DNA from: Flectobacillus longus
GTDB lineage: Bacteria > Bacteroidota > Bacteroidia > Cytophagales > Spirosomataceae
Reading direction: 5' to 3'
Length of the DNA: 64,000 nt
NCBI RefSeq assembly: GCF_030056705.1
Contig: NZ_JASHIC010000009.1
Location: forward strand, 62,001-126,000
Within the stretch, counting starts at the first letter, position 1; each line of letters begins with the position of its first letter. Below the pieces are notes generated by a model. It searched no databases, was not told the origin of the DNA, and was given only the letters and a program-made list of their open reading frames with translations. Both the position numbers and the translations under genes were made by a program. Below, in pieces: positions 55,125 to 64,000 of this stretch.

Positions 55125-56057
55125 TTAACAAACTATCTCCTGTAAAGGTATAGTATCTTGTAAGCCCTTGTATGCCAGATACAAAGCCTCAATATCGTTT
55201 GCGACTGAGGGGCTTATTTTCCCTACGTTACGTCGTGTAAATGTCGAAATCTGAAAATTTCTTTTTTGTAAAAATAACTTAGAAACAGTTGGATAAACAT
55301 GGTGCATGACATCCATTTGTTTCACTAAAAAGTCTTGTACTTTTTGGATTTCTACTGAAAGCTCATCTTTATGATAATTGTCACATAACCAGACTATTAG
55401 CTCTGGAAAATAATTGCCTTGAATACAAGACAAACCGGCACTTCCTACTTTTAAGGAATCCACAGCATGAACCATGTAAGCATCATAAAGTCCAAAATTT
55501 TGTCCTTCTGTGGATTTGATTTTAGCTTTTATTTGCTCTATATCTAAGCAGGTATCTTTATGATAAATGACTCTTCCTGTGCGACTTAACCTCGATAATA
55601 TATCAGCCGAAACGAGTCGCTTATAGGGTACAGGGCATTCGTAAAGTCCTAGGGGAATGTTTTCAGTTAAGTCTAATAAAGCCATCATTCTGTCTTCAAA
55701 AACTTCGTCAGATTCCTGATTTTCAGCAATGGCATTAGCCAGAATAATGACGGCATCAGCGCCAGTATCATGTACTTTTTTGACAAAATCAGCTTGTTCT
55801 TGTAAGCTATTGCCAAAACTTCCTGTGGCTACAACAGGTAGTCCTGATGCACTTTTTATGGTTTGCTTGATTACTTGAAGGCGTTCATTTTCAGTAAGTT
55901 CAAACATTTCACTTGATAAACAATTGGCAAATAATCCACTTGCACCTGCTTCTACGTACAACTCTGTCAGTCGACCAAGACCTTCGAAATCTATCTCGCC
56001 ATTTTCATGGAATGGCGTTAACATTACTGGAATAAATCCTTTTTTGGTAGTAATCAT
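55125..56057 (-). CDS. DapA/N-acetylneuraminate-lyase-family aldolase
   Basis: 310 residues, cytoplasmic TIM-barrel class I aldolase. Visible: GFIPVMLTPFHENGEIDFEGL at the N-terminus, GLFANCLSSEMFELTENER, the active-site Tyr in LGLYECPVPYKR (about 138) and the Schiff-base Lys in VIYHKDTC (about 168). The usual GTTGE motif reads CLSSE, which differs from dihydrodipicolinate synthase, so the substrate is likely a 2-keto-3-deoxy sugar acid. It follows the SSS transporter by 29 bases, a pairing known from sialic and sugar acid catabolism. Substrate unproven. Confidence 0.88.
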   Translation of the reverse strand: MITTKKGFIPVMLTPFHENGEIDFEGLGRLTELYVEAGASGLFANCLSSEMFELTENERLQVIKQTIKSASGLPVVATGSFGNSLQEQADFVKKVHDTGADAVIILANAIAENQESDEVFEDRMMALLDLTENIPLGLYECPVPYKRLVSADILSRLSRTGRVIYHKDTCLDIEQIKAKIKSTEGQNFGLYDAYMVHAVDSLKVGSAGLSCIQGNYFPELIVWLCDNYHKDELSVEIQKVQDFLVKQMDVMHHVYPTVSKLFLQKRNFQISTFTRRNVGKISPSVANDIEALYLAYKGLQDTIPLQEIVC

Positions 56058-56086
56058 AACTGTAGAGGAATTGAAAGAGCTAGAAT

Positions 56087-57649
56087 TTACGAGCTATTTT
56101 TTCTTGAAAATTTACTCACGAGTGTTCCAAAAATAAAGATGGTAATCGTACCAAGTACGATACTCATATTCTTGTGCAAATGACTTTTTAATCCATCATA
56201 TTCGGCTGGTAAAATATCAGAGAATGTAACCCAACAAATAACCACCAACCCTATTAATGTAGCAATAATGGCTGCCTGATTGTTCGCTTTTTTACTAAAT
56301 AATCCTAATAAAAATAGTCCTAACATACCTGCGGCAAATAGCCCTGATAGTTGCCACCATATATCCAAAATACTTTTGACACCAATCATAGCCATACCCG
56401 AGGCAAGTCCTAAAAAGCCAAAAATAACCGTTGACGTATGTAATATACGTAAGCTACTTTTGTCGCTTATGTCTTTGACAAAATATCGTTGGTAAATGTC
56501 TATCGAAAACACTGTGGCTGAGGCGTTCATACCAGAACTAATGGTGCTCATAGCCGCAGACAATAATGCTGAGATAATGAGTCCCATCAATCCAACGGGG
56601 ATTTTGTGAACCATAAAATGTGGCATTACCTTATCGCCATAATCTTCTACTTTGAGTTGTGCCGCCTGAGCTAGTAATTCAGAAGAACTCAGATTGGGAA
56701 ATTTAGCTTTGACAACTTCCAATTTGAGTTGATTCAATAATTCAGGATGAACCTCATAGTAGGCGTACAAACTTGAACCAATAATGAAAAAAAGCAAGGA
56801 TGCTGGAATATACATCCAAACGCACATCCAGAGGGATTTTCGAGCTTCACTTTCCGAGGTGGTAGTATGATAACGCTGAATATAGTTTTGGTCCATGCCA
56901 AAATTGTTCAGATTTATTAAAAATCCATAAAATAAAACCACCCAGAAAGTAGAGCTAGTAAAATCCCAGCTTAATGAGCCTAAACTAAATTTATTTTTTG
57001 TTGTGCCGATTTCGATTACTTGTTGTGTCCCTTCGGGCATATCCTTTATGATTAAGTACAGAATCAATAAGGCGCCAAAAGTTTTGATAAATGCCTGCGC
57101 TACTTCTGTCCAAATCACAGCCTCGATACCTCCCAACACGGTATATATAATAATGCAAATACCCATCACCCACATAATCGTTTCCATCGAATAGCCTGTG
57201 AGGGCTTGCAAACTGAGTGCTATTCCGAAAAAGATAGAACCCATTCGGGCTAGTTGTGTTAGCAAAAAGCACACTACAGCATACGTTCTTGCCCATGCTC
57301 CAAACCTTTTTTCGAGATTGGTATAGGCTGAAATTTCGCCTGTTCCTCGATAAAATGGTATAAAATATTTAGATGCTACCCAAGCAGCTAATGGCATCGA
57401 TAAACTAAAAACAAATGCATTCCAATTACTTGAATACGCTTTGCCTGGAACACCTAAAAAAGTGTTGCTACTCAAAAAAGTAGCGTAAATAGATGCTCCT
57501 ATTGCCCAGCCAGGGATACTACCCGATGCCTTGGTAAATTGTTCTGCGTTTTGGTTTTTTTTTGAAAAATGGTATCCTACTGCTATCATTCCTAATAAAT
57601 AGATGATAATCAGAGAGATATCCACAAGCGGTAAGCTTTGGTGGTTCAT
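56087..57649 (-). CDS. Sodium:solute symporter (SSS family)
   Basis: 520 residues with 13-14 membrane helices. Family features: KKNQNAEQFTKASGSIPGWAIGASIYATFLSSNTFLGVPGKAY near the N-terminus, GGIEAVIWTEVAQAF, and LISALLSAAMSTISSGMNASATVFSIDIYQRY (helix 8-9 sodium-site region). It imports a sugar or sugar acid, presumably the substrate chain of the adjacent aldolase. SSS members linked to DapA-type aldolases often carry sialic acids. First gene of a two-gene leftward operon. Confidence 0.93.
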   Translation of the reverse strand: MNHQSLPLVDISLIIIYLLGMIAVGYHFSKKNQNAEQFTKASGSIPGWAIGASIYATFLSSNTFLGVPGKAYSSNWNAFVFSLSMPLAAWVASKYFIPFYRGTGEISAYTNLEKRFGAWARTYAVVCFLLTQLARMGSIFFGIALSLQALTGYSMETIMWVMGICIIIYTVLGGIEAVIWTEVAQAFIKTFGALLILYLIIKDMPEGTQQVIEIGTTKNKFSLGSLSWDFTSSTFWVVLFYGFLINLNNFGMDQNYIQRYHTTTSESEARKSLWMCVWMYIPASLLFFIIGSSLYAYYEVHPELLNQLKLEVVKAKFPNLSSSELLAQAAQLKVEDYGDKVMPHFMVHKIPVGLMGLIISALLSAAMSTISSGMNASATVFSIDIYQRYFVKDISDKSSLRILHTSTVIFGFLGLASGMAMIGVKSILDIWWQLSGLFAAGMLGLFLLGLFSKKANNQAAIIATLIGLVVICWVTFSDILPAEYDGLKSHLHKNMSIVLGTITIFIFGTLVSKFSRKNSS

Positions 57650-57815
57650 AGTGTATTGAGATTATTTTCATAAAGTTAAAAGGTCTCACTATGTCACTAA
57701 TGCTCCACGCTTCTTTTTCTCAAACTTCCCTTGGAGGCTGATACAAAATTATAGTACTTTATCTAGTAAAATTTATAGTATTTTTATATTAAATTATACG
57801 ATATTAGCATATATC

Positions 57816-60800
57816 TTACTGGATATCCAAGGCATCCAAATGAAGTTCTGTTGCGTCATCCAATTCTAGAACAATATGATATTTCCCTGCATTAATCATT
57901 GTTCCTGTTGTGGTACTTACATAATTCCATTTACCTGCTTTGGTTGGTGCTAGGGTAACCCTTTCATTACTTTTGATAATGGTGCCATCAATCAGACTAA
58001 TGCTTAGTTTGCCATAAACTGGTTCAGAGGTAGGATTATGATATTTGATGGTTAAAGAATAGGTATCAGCAACACCAGTAGAAATAGTCCATTGAATCGA
58101 ATTTTGACCTTTTTTGACAATACTCATGCGTTCTTTGCCTAAGAAAGCCTTTTTTTGAATCCCCTCTCCTATTCCTTTTGCATCGACAGCCTTGTAGGTT
58201 GTCGTAGTTTTTAGGTCAAATGGTGGTTGCAAAGTACTTGCTGGCAAGGCAAAAATGAGTGCTTCTGCATCAATAGCGTTAAAATTTAATTCCACTTCTG
58301 TTTTTGCTTGAACTCTTTTCTTAAAAACTCGATATACTTTTTGGGTGCTTTGAATATAACTTTGGGTATTTTCAAATGCCTCTAAAGTCTTTGGTAATGC
58401 CTTTGTAGAATCTATTCCGACATAAATATCTCCTATCTCATTCAGAGCAAGTTTGTACAATTTTTCACTTTTTTCAGAAAATAGGTATTCTGCCCCGTAT
58501 AAAACTGGTGGTAAGCCCACATAACTTTCTTGTGAATCTTTAAAAAGTGGTTTGCCAGTATCTAGCCAAGTTTTGATAGTTTTTGATGATGAAATCAAAG
58601 TATTTGAACTTGCAGAAAAGGTACTTTTCTTCTCAGTACTAGCAATGGCAATGGCCGAAATAATGGCTTGTCCTGAGGCGATTTGTGGGAAAGAAATGTT
58701 TAGCTTTCCGCCTTTTACTTGAAATGGAATTGATTTTTTCAACACTGCCTCATGACCCACTTCTTTCCATATATCCAAATTTTTGAGAACAGTTTTACCG
58801 TTAAATGCCACGTCGAACAAACGCCAACCCGAATAGTCATAACCACCACCTGTGCCATGCCAAGGCTCGATAAAATATAATTCCACTTCATAATGACCGT
58901 CTGGTAGGGCAAATTGATAGGAAAGTTTATCTCGCCCATATCTAAAACTCTGGAATAATTCATCGTCTGTGGTATTGTTGATTGGGTCAAAGGTTCTCCT
59001 TTGACTCGCATAAGCTTTGGGAATACCCTCAAAATCATTCGCCCAAGAAATGTACCCCCATAAGTTTTGATTGGTTTTGGCTTGGTCTGCTAGCCACATA
59101 GATTTGTTTTTGTCTGTATAGGAATCGCCACCACAATTGACACGGTAGAAATAGTGTTTTTGTGGGTTATGGGTAATAATGCTTTTTGTTAGACTCTTTT
59201 GAGCAGACCAATCAGGAGCCATTGGTAAATGATGTAATTGAATTAAATCTTCTGCCACTTTTTTTCCATTTACGTAGCCTTTGGCAATTAGCATATTGTA
59301 TTGAATCGCAACTTTGTTCCAAGTAAATACGCTTTCTTCCCCTCTTTTTTGTTTTCCAAGTGAAACATTTAGGTCATTAAACAATTCGACTTCGTCACAA
59401 TTTGAATACACTTTTATCCCTGATTTTATGCCCGTTTGAGTCCAACGGTCAGGCCAAGTGTGAGAGACAATATAGACCATTGGTTGGGTTTTAGCTGGAG
59501 CGTAAGTGGCTCTGAATAGATAGAATATATCGGCTGGCTCTTCCCATGGGGTTAATAAGCCTTTATAATTGACAGGTCCGATTCTGTCTAATTCGCGCAA
59601 TGCTTCTCCACTTTGAACACGCCCAGGGTTATCGTGAGAGGTCAATAGCCAGAAGAAATGTCCTACGGAATTTTGTTTGGCAGCTTCGGCCAAGCGAAGT
59701 TTTAGTTGTATTAATTCTCCGATGGCTTCTTCGCTAAATGTTCCTGCTACTGGTTTTTCTTGGTGTAAGTCTACCGTTCTCCATGCGCCATATTCTCCAA
59801 CAAGAACCTGTCTTTCAAGATCTTCTGCATATTTTGTGGGATCTCCACCATAAGTTCCTGTCCAGTTTTGAGGCACATCCCAATCGGTGCCTTTGCCTCC
59901 ATTGCAGGTTGTTACCAATCGTTGGGAAGAAGCTGTTGGGTCAAGTTCACGAATAATTTGGGTACATTCTTTGGCAAAATCCTCAGGCAAAGTACTTTCA
60001 TTTTCGAGTCCCCAAAGAATAATGGAAGGACTGTTTCTGCGTTCTTTTACCCAATCTTTTAATAGCGTCTTGAAATTTTGTCGAAACGCTGGCGAATCAT
60101 ACCAAATATGTGCTGCCATTTGTGGCCACCATAAAATCCCATCTTTATCCCAATAGTCTTGATAACGCAAATTATGAGGCTGATGTGCATCTCTAAAAGC
60201 ATTGAATCCAGCGGCTTTTACCATGTCAACTCTAGTCTTAATTTGCTCCGCACTAAAGGCATGGCTATTGCCCAAAAGATGCTCGTATTCTGCTATGCCA
60301 TTGATAAAGAATGGTTTATTATTTACTAATAATTGCTTTTGTCCGTTTGGCTTTTTTAACCATTTGATAACTCGGATACCATAAGAGGTCTGTTGGATGT
60401 CTAATAGTTTTCCATTTTCATAAATTTTCGTCACCATTTGATACAAATAGGGCTGTTCTGGCGACCAAAGTTTAGGATTGGTAACACTTGGCAATGAAAT
60501 GGGAATGGTCTCTGTTGTTTTGGCTGCAAGAGAATGAATATTGTTGCTGCTGACAATCAGTTGATTATCTTGATTTCGTAGTTCATGAACAATTTTAATA
60601 GAAGATTTTTTAGTACTGAGATTTTGTATTTCTACTGAGCCATAGAGTTGAGCTTTTTGTGTTGTGATTGTTGTGTCATTCCAAATATGAATGCCGAAGG
60701 GAGCTATTCGAATAGGTTCTGTAATCAATAAATGCACAGGACGAAAAATCCCCATCGGCTGTGAGCCTTCAGAAAAACCTCGTTCGGTACTGCATCCACC

Positions 60801-61301
60801 ACAGACCCAAGGTAAATCTTGAATTTCGGCAGGATGATCGGCGCGTACTGCCAGAATATTTTCTTGATTATTGAGTAAAATATAGTTCGAGGCATCTAGT
60901 TGGAAGGTAGTACGCCCACCCGCATGTGTGCCTAGTAACTTTCCATTGAGCCAAATAGTTGCATAAGAGCCAACACCTTCAAAATAAAGAAAATAGCGCT
61001 TGTTTTTATGAGAAGAATTGACGGTGAAACTTTTACGATACCATGCGTATCCATGTTTGTTGCCATGTGTCAAACGGCGATAACCATCGTATTGATCCCA
61101 GTTATGAGGTACTTGTACAGATGTCCAAGATTGAGTTGAAAACGTGTTTTTCTCAAATCCATCATACGTATGAATATTGGATTCATGAATGGTGGTTAGC
61201 CAGTTGTCATTGAGGGAAATATCTTGTCTTTGTGCTTTTGCAGAAAATAAGAATCCTAGAAAGAATATCAAGATTGTACAATACCTTCTTCTGGTGAACA
61301 T
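57816..61301 (-). CDS. GH2-family glycosidase, large, with malectin-like domains
   Basis: 1161 residues with a signal peptide (cleavage after FSAKAQ). GH2 order: sugar-binding sandwich (about 25-190, VQVPHNWDQYDG, YLYFEGVGSYATIWLNG-type), immunoglobulin-like domain (about 195-310), TIM barrel (about 315-600) with FRDAHQPHNLRYQDYWDKDGILWWPQ, acid/base Glu in IILWGLENESTLP (about 435) and nucleophile Glu in LVGEYGAWRT. Further: a middle sandwich, a malectin-type domain (about 720-880, FYRVNCGGDSYTDKNKSMWLADQA) and a C-terminal carbohydrate-binding-like domain. GH2 activities include beta-galactosidase, beta-glucuronidase and alpha-L-arabinopyranosidase; which one cannot be told here. Confidence 0.9.
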   Translation of the reverse strand: MFTRRRYCTILIFFLGFLFSAKAQRQDISLNDNWLTTIHESNIHTYDGFEKNTFSTQSWTSVQVPHNWDQYDGYRRLTHGNKHGYAWYRKSFTVNSSHKNKRYFLYFEGVGSYATIWLNGKLLGTHAGGRTTFQLDASNYILLNNQENILAVRADHPAEIQDLPWVCGGCSTERGFSEGSQPMGIFRPVHLLITEPIRIAPFGIHIWNDTTITTQKAQLYGSVEIQNLSTKKSSIKIVHELRNQDNQLIVSSNNIHSLAAKTTETIPISLPSVTNPKLWSPEQPYLYQMVTKIYENGKLLDIQQTSYGIRVIKWLKKPNGQKQLLVNNKPFFINGIAEYEHLLGNSHAFSAEQIKTRVDMVKAAGFNAFRDAHQPHNLRYQDYWDKDGILWWPQMAAHIWYDSPAFRQNFKTLLKDWVKERRNSPSIILWGLENESTLPEDFAKECTQIIRELDPTASSQRLVTTCNGGKGTDWDVPQNWTGTYGGDPTKYAEDLERQVLVGEYGAWRTVDLHQEKPVAGTFSEEAIGELIQLKLRLAEAAKQNSVGHFFWLLTSHDNPGRVQSGEALRELDRIGPVNYKGLLTPWEEPADIFYLFRATYAPAKTQPMVYIVSHTWPDRWTQTGIKSGIKVYSNCDEVELFNDLNVSLGKQKRGEESVFTWNKVAIQYNMLIAKGYVNGKKVAEDLIQLHHLPMAPDWSAQKSLTKSIITHNPQKHYFYRVNCGGDSYTDKNKSMWLADQAKTNQNLWGYISWANDFEGIPKAYASQRRTFDPINNTTDDELFQSFRYGRDKLSYQFALPDGHYEVELYFIEPWHGTGGGYDYSGWRLFDVAFNGKTVLKNLDIWKEVGHEAVLKKSIPFQVKGGKLNISFPQIASGQAIISAIAIASTEKKSTFSASSNTLISSSKTIKTWLDTGKPLFKDSQESYVGLPPVLYGAEYLFSEKSEKLYKLALNEIGDIYVGIDSTKALPKTLEAFENTQSYIQSTQKVYRVFKKRVQAKTEVELNFNAIDAEALIFALPASTLQPPFDLKTTTTYKAVDAKGIGEGIQKKAFLGKERMSIVKKGQNSIQWTISTGVADTYSLTIKYHNPTSEPVYGKLSISLIDGTIIKSNERVTLAPTKAGKWNYVSTTTGTMINAGKYHIVLELDDATELHLDALDIQ

Positions 61302-61402
61302 AGGTAAATATCGGTAAAATGAATTTTATCAGAATTATTGTACAAAAATAGGTAGGTAAAAGCGATGTTTTCGGTAAGATTTTTTCAAAGTATTGTACAA
61401 AA

Positions 61403-61440
61403 TTAACACGAGATACTTTTATGAAAATATCTCGTGTTAA
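61403..61440. terminator. Long hairpin between GH95 and GH2 genes
   Basis: TTAACACGAGATA and TATCTCGTGTTAA are perfect 13-bp arms; the stem continues with TTTT/AAAA after a one-base bulge. No long T run follows, so it could be a terminator or an mRNA-stability element. Confidence 0.55.
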
Positions 61441-61487
61441 CAGTGGAGCTATTTAAATTTTTCAAAAAACATATTTCATTGATTGAT

Positions 61488-61607
61488 TCTTCGTCTTACT
61501 TTTTGTCTTGAAACAAAAAGTAACAAAAAATTCAAGAATTTATAAACTCGCTACGCTCAAACAATATAAATTCATTGCTTACGCAAGCAAGTTTATGAAA
61601 GTTTAGA
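61488..61607. repeat. Dispersed ~120-bp repeat, copy 2
   Basis: Collinear with 649-769, including the TACTTTTTGT hairpin and the ATTCAAGAATTTATAAACTC tract. Located downstream of the GH95 stop. Confidence 0.8.
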
Positions 61608-61645
61608 CCGCTTCAGTAACTTCTTGAAGTATTTACTAGAAAAGT

Positions 61646-64000
61646 TTAAAATTCGATGAGGTAGGGCTTATTAGACTGTAGCTTGAGGGTATGTACAACC
61701 TGATTAATTCTTATTTTGCAGGTGGTAGTCTCCTTACTTGTAAGGCTCAATTCTTTGATTTTACCATTTTTCCAAGCATAACTCAAGATATATCCTCCCC
61801 TAGCCTGTATGCCTTTTACTTTCCCCTCTGACCAGTCTTTGGGTAAGGCAGGTAATAACTCAATAATATCTGTTTGGCTTTGGATAAGCATTTCGGCAAT
61901 ACCTGCTGCACCACCAAAATTGCCATCTATTTGGAATGGCGGATGGGCGTCAAATAGGTTTAAGTATGAACCGCCAGCACTTGTGGCAGGTCTGAGTAAC
62001 ATTTTGACTAATTGTAAAGCGTGCTCGCCCTCATGAAATCTTGCCCAGAAATTAATTTTCCAAGCCAAACTCCAACCTGTACCTTCGTCACCACGATAAA
62101 TAAGTGATTGTCGAGCGGCTTTCATCATCGTTGAATCGATGTCCCAACCAATATCATGTCCTGGGTGTACGCCCCAAAGATGTGAAACATGGCGGTGATT
62201 ATTTTTTGGATCGTCCAAATCTTGTAGCCATTCCTGCAATTGCCCATGCTTACCAATTTGATTGGGGGCTATTTGTTTGTATTGTCGACTCAGTGTATCA
62301 GCAAAGGCTTTGTCTATCCCTAAAATTTGCGAGGCTTTAATCGTATTTTTATATAACTCTCTGATAATCTGATGATCCATGCTCGGTCCAGCTACCAATC
62401 CACCTTGTTCTGGTGAATTAGAAGGCGTACTGATAAGCCAACCTGTTTTAGGATCTTTTACCAAAAAGTCTACAAAAAATTCTGAAGCCGATTTCATGAT
62501 AGGATAAGCCGTTTTTCTTAAAAACTCTTTATCCTGCGTGTACTGATAATGTTCCCACAAATGCTGACTCAACCATCCTGCACCACTCACCCAAATACCG
62601 TGGTTTGAGGCATTGATAGGGGCTGTTCCTCGCCATAAATCTGTATTGTGATGAACCACCCACCCACGGGCATTGTAGTAATTTTTTGCCGTAATTTTAC
62701 CAGCTTTATACAAATCTGTAATCATTTGTATAAGAGGCTGTTGAGTAGGAATAAGATTCAAAACACCTGCAGGCCAATAGTTCATTTCGGCATTGATATT
62801 GGTAGTGTATTTGCTTCCCCAAGGTGGAGCCAACAAATCATTCCAAATACCTTGTAAGTTAGAAGGTTGTGTTCCTGCACGTGAAGCTGAAATCAATAAA
62901 TAGCGTCCGTATTGTACATATAATGCTGCGAAAGATGGGTCATTGTCTTTGCCAAAATTCGCTAAACGAACATCCGTAGGTAAATGACTTTTGGCATCCT
63001 GACCTAACTCGATGGTAAAACGTTTGTAATATTTTTGATACTCTGCTTGATGTGCCTTTCGAATTTGCTCGTAAGATATTCCTTTTAGTTTGCTAAAAAC
63101 TTCCTCGCAACGTTTTTGAGGGTTTCCTGAAATATTTTGATAATTGATAAAATTGGTGGCAGCGGTCAAACAAAAAACGACTTCATCTGCTCCTTTAATG
63201 ACGATTTTGCCTGCTTGCTCCTCTACAGAGCCATTTTTTTGCTGGATCTGTAAATAGGCTTTTCCAAATAAGGCGCCATTTCGAACCTTGACCGACAACT
63301 CCCAAGTATTGTTACCGAGAGATTTAAAACTATAGTTTTTATGTGGGCTAGTCAAAAAACTCTCTAAGTTGATTTGATGAGCTTTGTTGGCAGAAAGCCT
63401 CACCGCTAGTACCTGATGAGGTTGACTTACCAGATACTCTCTTTTGAAAACTACATTGTCAACAGAATATTCAGTTTGTGATTCGGCAGTCGCTAAATTA
63501 AGAGAGCGACGGTAGTTTTGATATTCTTTTCCATGCAGAAGATTGATATACAAATCACCAAATGGTTGGTAATCTGCTTGATATTTGCCTACTGCTGGCG
63601 CTTCATCGCTTTGAATAAAGTATTTCCATTGACCATTCAAAGAGATTTTTTTATCCTCTTGATCCACAGGATATATACCAATATGGCGAGAAGTATCTTT
63701 GTAGCCTGCTATACCTCCTTTATCGGAAAAGTTCAATACTTGGATAGCTATCAAGTTTTTTCCTACGTGTAAAGTATTGGCAGGAATTTGATATTTACGC
63801 CCTTCAGTATGCTGTGAACTACCAATCAACTTTCCGTTGATATAGGTATAATCATAATCTCGGATACGATTCAAATCCAATACGAGCGTTTGATTTTCCC
63901 AACCTGCTGGAATATCAATCGTTGTTCTAAACCAAACAGCTCCATCGAGCCCCTCATAGCCGACCGCTTCCCAACCTTCATAGGATGGCACAGTCATCGT
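61646..64000 (-). CDS. GH95-family enzyme with sialate-O-acetylesterase-like region, partial (N-terminus outside window)
   Basis: The frame is open to base 64000; about 784 residues are visible. The first ~110 residues (GWEAVGYEGLDGAVWFRTTIDIPAGW, YTYINGKLIGSSQ, GKNLIAIQVLNFSDKGGIAG) match the C-terminal jelly roll of sialate O-acetylesterase-like proteins. Then GH95 resumes at YQPFGDLYINLL (about 143), with the alpha/alpha barrel (about 350-700): TTNINAEMNYWPAG (400-409, catalytic Asn pair), STPSNSPEQGG, HRHVSHLWGVHPG and PPFQIDGNFGGAAGIAEML (catalytic Asp). GH95 enzymes remove alpha-L-fucose or alpha-L-galactose. The esterase seems to be fused to or nested in the GH95 chain, suggesting action on an acetylated glycan. 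Confidence 0.88.
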   Translation of the reverse strand, partial: TMTVPSYEGWEAVGYEGLDGAVWFRTTIDIPAGWENQTLVLDLNRIRDYDYTYINGKLIGSSQHTEGRKYQIPANTLHVGKNLIAIQVLNFSDKGGIAGYKDTSRHIGIYPVDQEDKKISLNGQWKYFIQSDEAPAVGKYQADYQPFGDLYINLLHGKEYQNYRRSLNLATAESQTEYSVDNVVFKREYLVSQPHQVLAVRLSANKAHQINLESFLTSPHKNYSFKSLGNNTWELSVKVRNGALFGKAYLQIQQKNGSVEEQAGKIVIKGADEVVFCLTAATNFINYQNISGNPQKRCEEVFSKLKGISYEQIRKAHQAEYQKYYKRFTIELGQDAKSHLPTDVRLANFGKDNDPSFAALYVQYGRYLLISASRAGTQPSNLQGIWNDLLAPPWGSKYTTNINAEMNYWPAGVLNLIPTQQPLIQMITDLYKAGKITAKNYYNARGWVVHHNTDLWRGTAPINASNHGIWVSGAGWLSQHLWEHYQYTQDKEFLRKTAYPIMKSASEFFVDFLVKDPKTGWLISTPSNSPEQGGLVAGPSMDHQIIRELYKNTIKASQILGIDKAFADTLSRQYKQIAPNQIGKHGQLQEWLQDLDDPKNNHRHVSHLWGVHPGHDIGWDIDSTMMKAARQSLIYRGDEGTGWSLAWKINFWARFHEGEHALQLVKMLLRPATSAGGSYLNLFDAHPPFQIDGNFGGAAGIAEMLIQSQTDIIELLPALPKDWSEGKVKGIQARGGYILSYAWKNGKIKELSLTSKETTTCKIRINQVVHTLKLQSNKPYLIEF

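Larger units (their letters stand above)
61302..61645. other. Intergenic region with regulator-like sites, a hairpin and a dispersed repeat
   Basis: Contains TTGTACAA at 61338-61345 and 61393-61400, each merging into a leftward -7-like box (TATTTTTG at 61350-61343, TAATTTTG at 61405-61398), a hairpin with 13-bp arms at 61403-61440, and repeat copy 2 at 61488-61607. No gene is seen. Confidence 0.55.

Noticed and set aside
55125-56057. Dihydrodipicolinate synthase (lysine biosynthesis)
   Set aside because: The GTTGE motif is altered and the gene is paired with an SSS transporter, which fits a catabolic aldolase better.

Overview
The window reads as DNA from an AT-rich Bacteroidota bacterium, most likely a member of Cytophagales. 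Reasons: two SusC/SusD pairs, a hybrid two-component PUL sensor, TonB-dependent receptors with carboxypeptidase-regulatory domains, DUF3823, DUF3826 and DUF5703 proteins, and promoters of the Bacteroidota type (-7 box TAnnTTTG). The species cannot be fixed from this sequence alone. No tRNA, rRNA, CRISPR array or transposase gene was found.

Layout. (1) 1-11.1 kb, iron and haem: the N-terminal part of a FecA-like TonB receptor, a small hypothetical protein, a di-haem cytochrome c peroxidase paired with a small molybdopterin-fold protein, then a leftward haem-uptake operon (receptor, HmuY-like lipoprotein, HmuT, HmuU, HmuV, HmuS). Two Fur-box-like palindromes flank the promoter of that operon. 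(2) 11.17-16.0 kb, a complete replicon core: nine ~79-bp tandem units each carrying a GGTCA-AAA-TGACC palindrome, then parA and parB, and a convergent Rep_3-type initiator gene with its operator, 22-bp iterons and an A/T-rich tract. Two further copies of the palindrome lie inside parB and between parB and rep. The window is therefore likely part of a plasmid, megaplasmid or chromid, or of a chromosome that has absorbed one. (3) 16.2-64 kb, glycan utilisation: susC/susD/DUF3823 with a hybrid two-component regulator; a leftward run of glycosidases (DUF4965 glutaminase-like, GH127-like, GH43, GH5-like, DUF5703); a rightward run with GH127, a RuBisCO-like protein, a sialidase-fold protein, GH43, an Asp/Glu-racemase-family protein, a BASS transporter and a beta-propeller glycosidase; a bestrophin; a second DUF3826/susC/susD operon; an AraC regulator; an SSS transporter with a DapA-family aldolase; a GH2 enzyme; and an esterase-GH95 protein cut by the window edge.

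How it fits together. The SusCD pairs should import oligosaccharides. The hybrid sensor and the AraC protein should control the loci. The glycosidases point to an arabinose- and fucose/galactose-bearing plant polysaccharide, plausibly pectic. The RuBisCO-like protein, the racemase-family enzyme lacking its second cysteine, the BASS carrier and the aldolase suggest that an unusual sugar acid is broken down too. Apiose or another acid from rhamnogalacturonan-II is an attractive but unproven candidate.

Most notable: the palindrome array with coding-sequence copies (a probable ParB centromere of unusual design), the RuBisCO-like cassette inside a PUL, a 50-bp perfect palindrome across the cytochrome c peroxidase start, a candidate antisense RNA in a susC leader, and MITE-like dispersed repeats, one of which supplies the stop codon of the RuBisCO-like gene.
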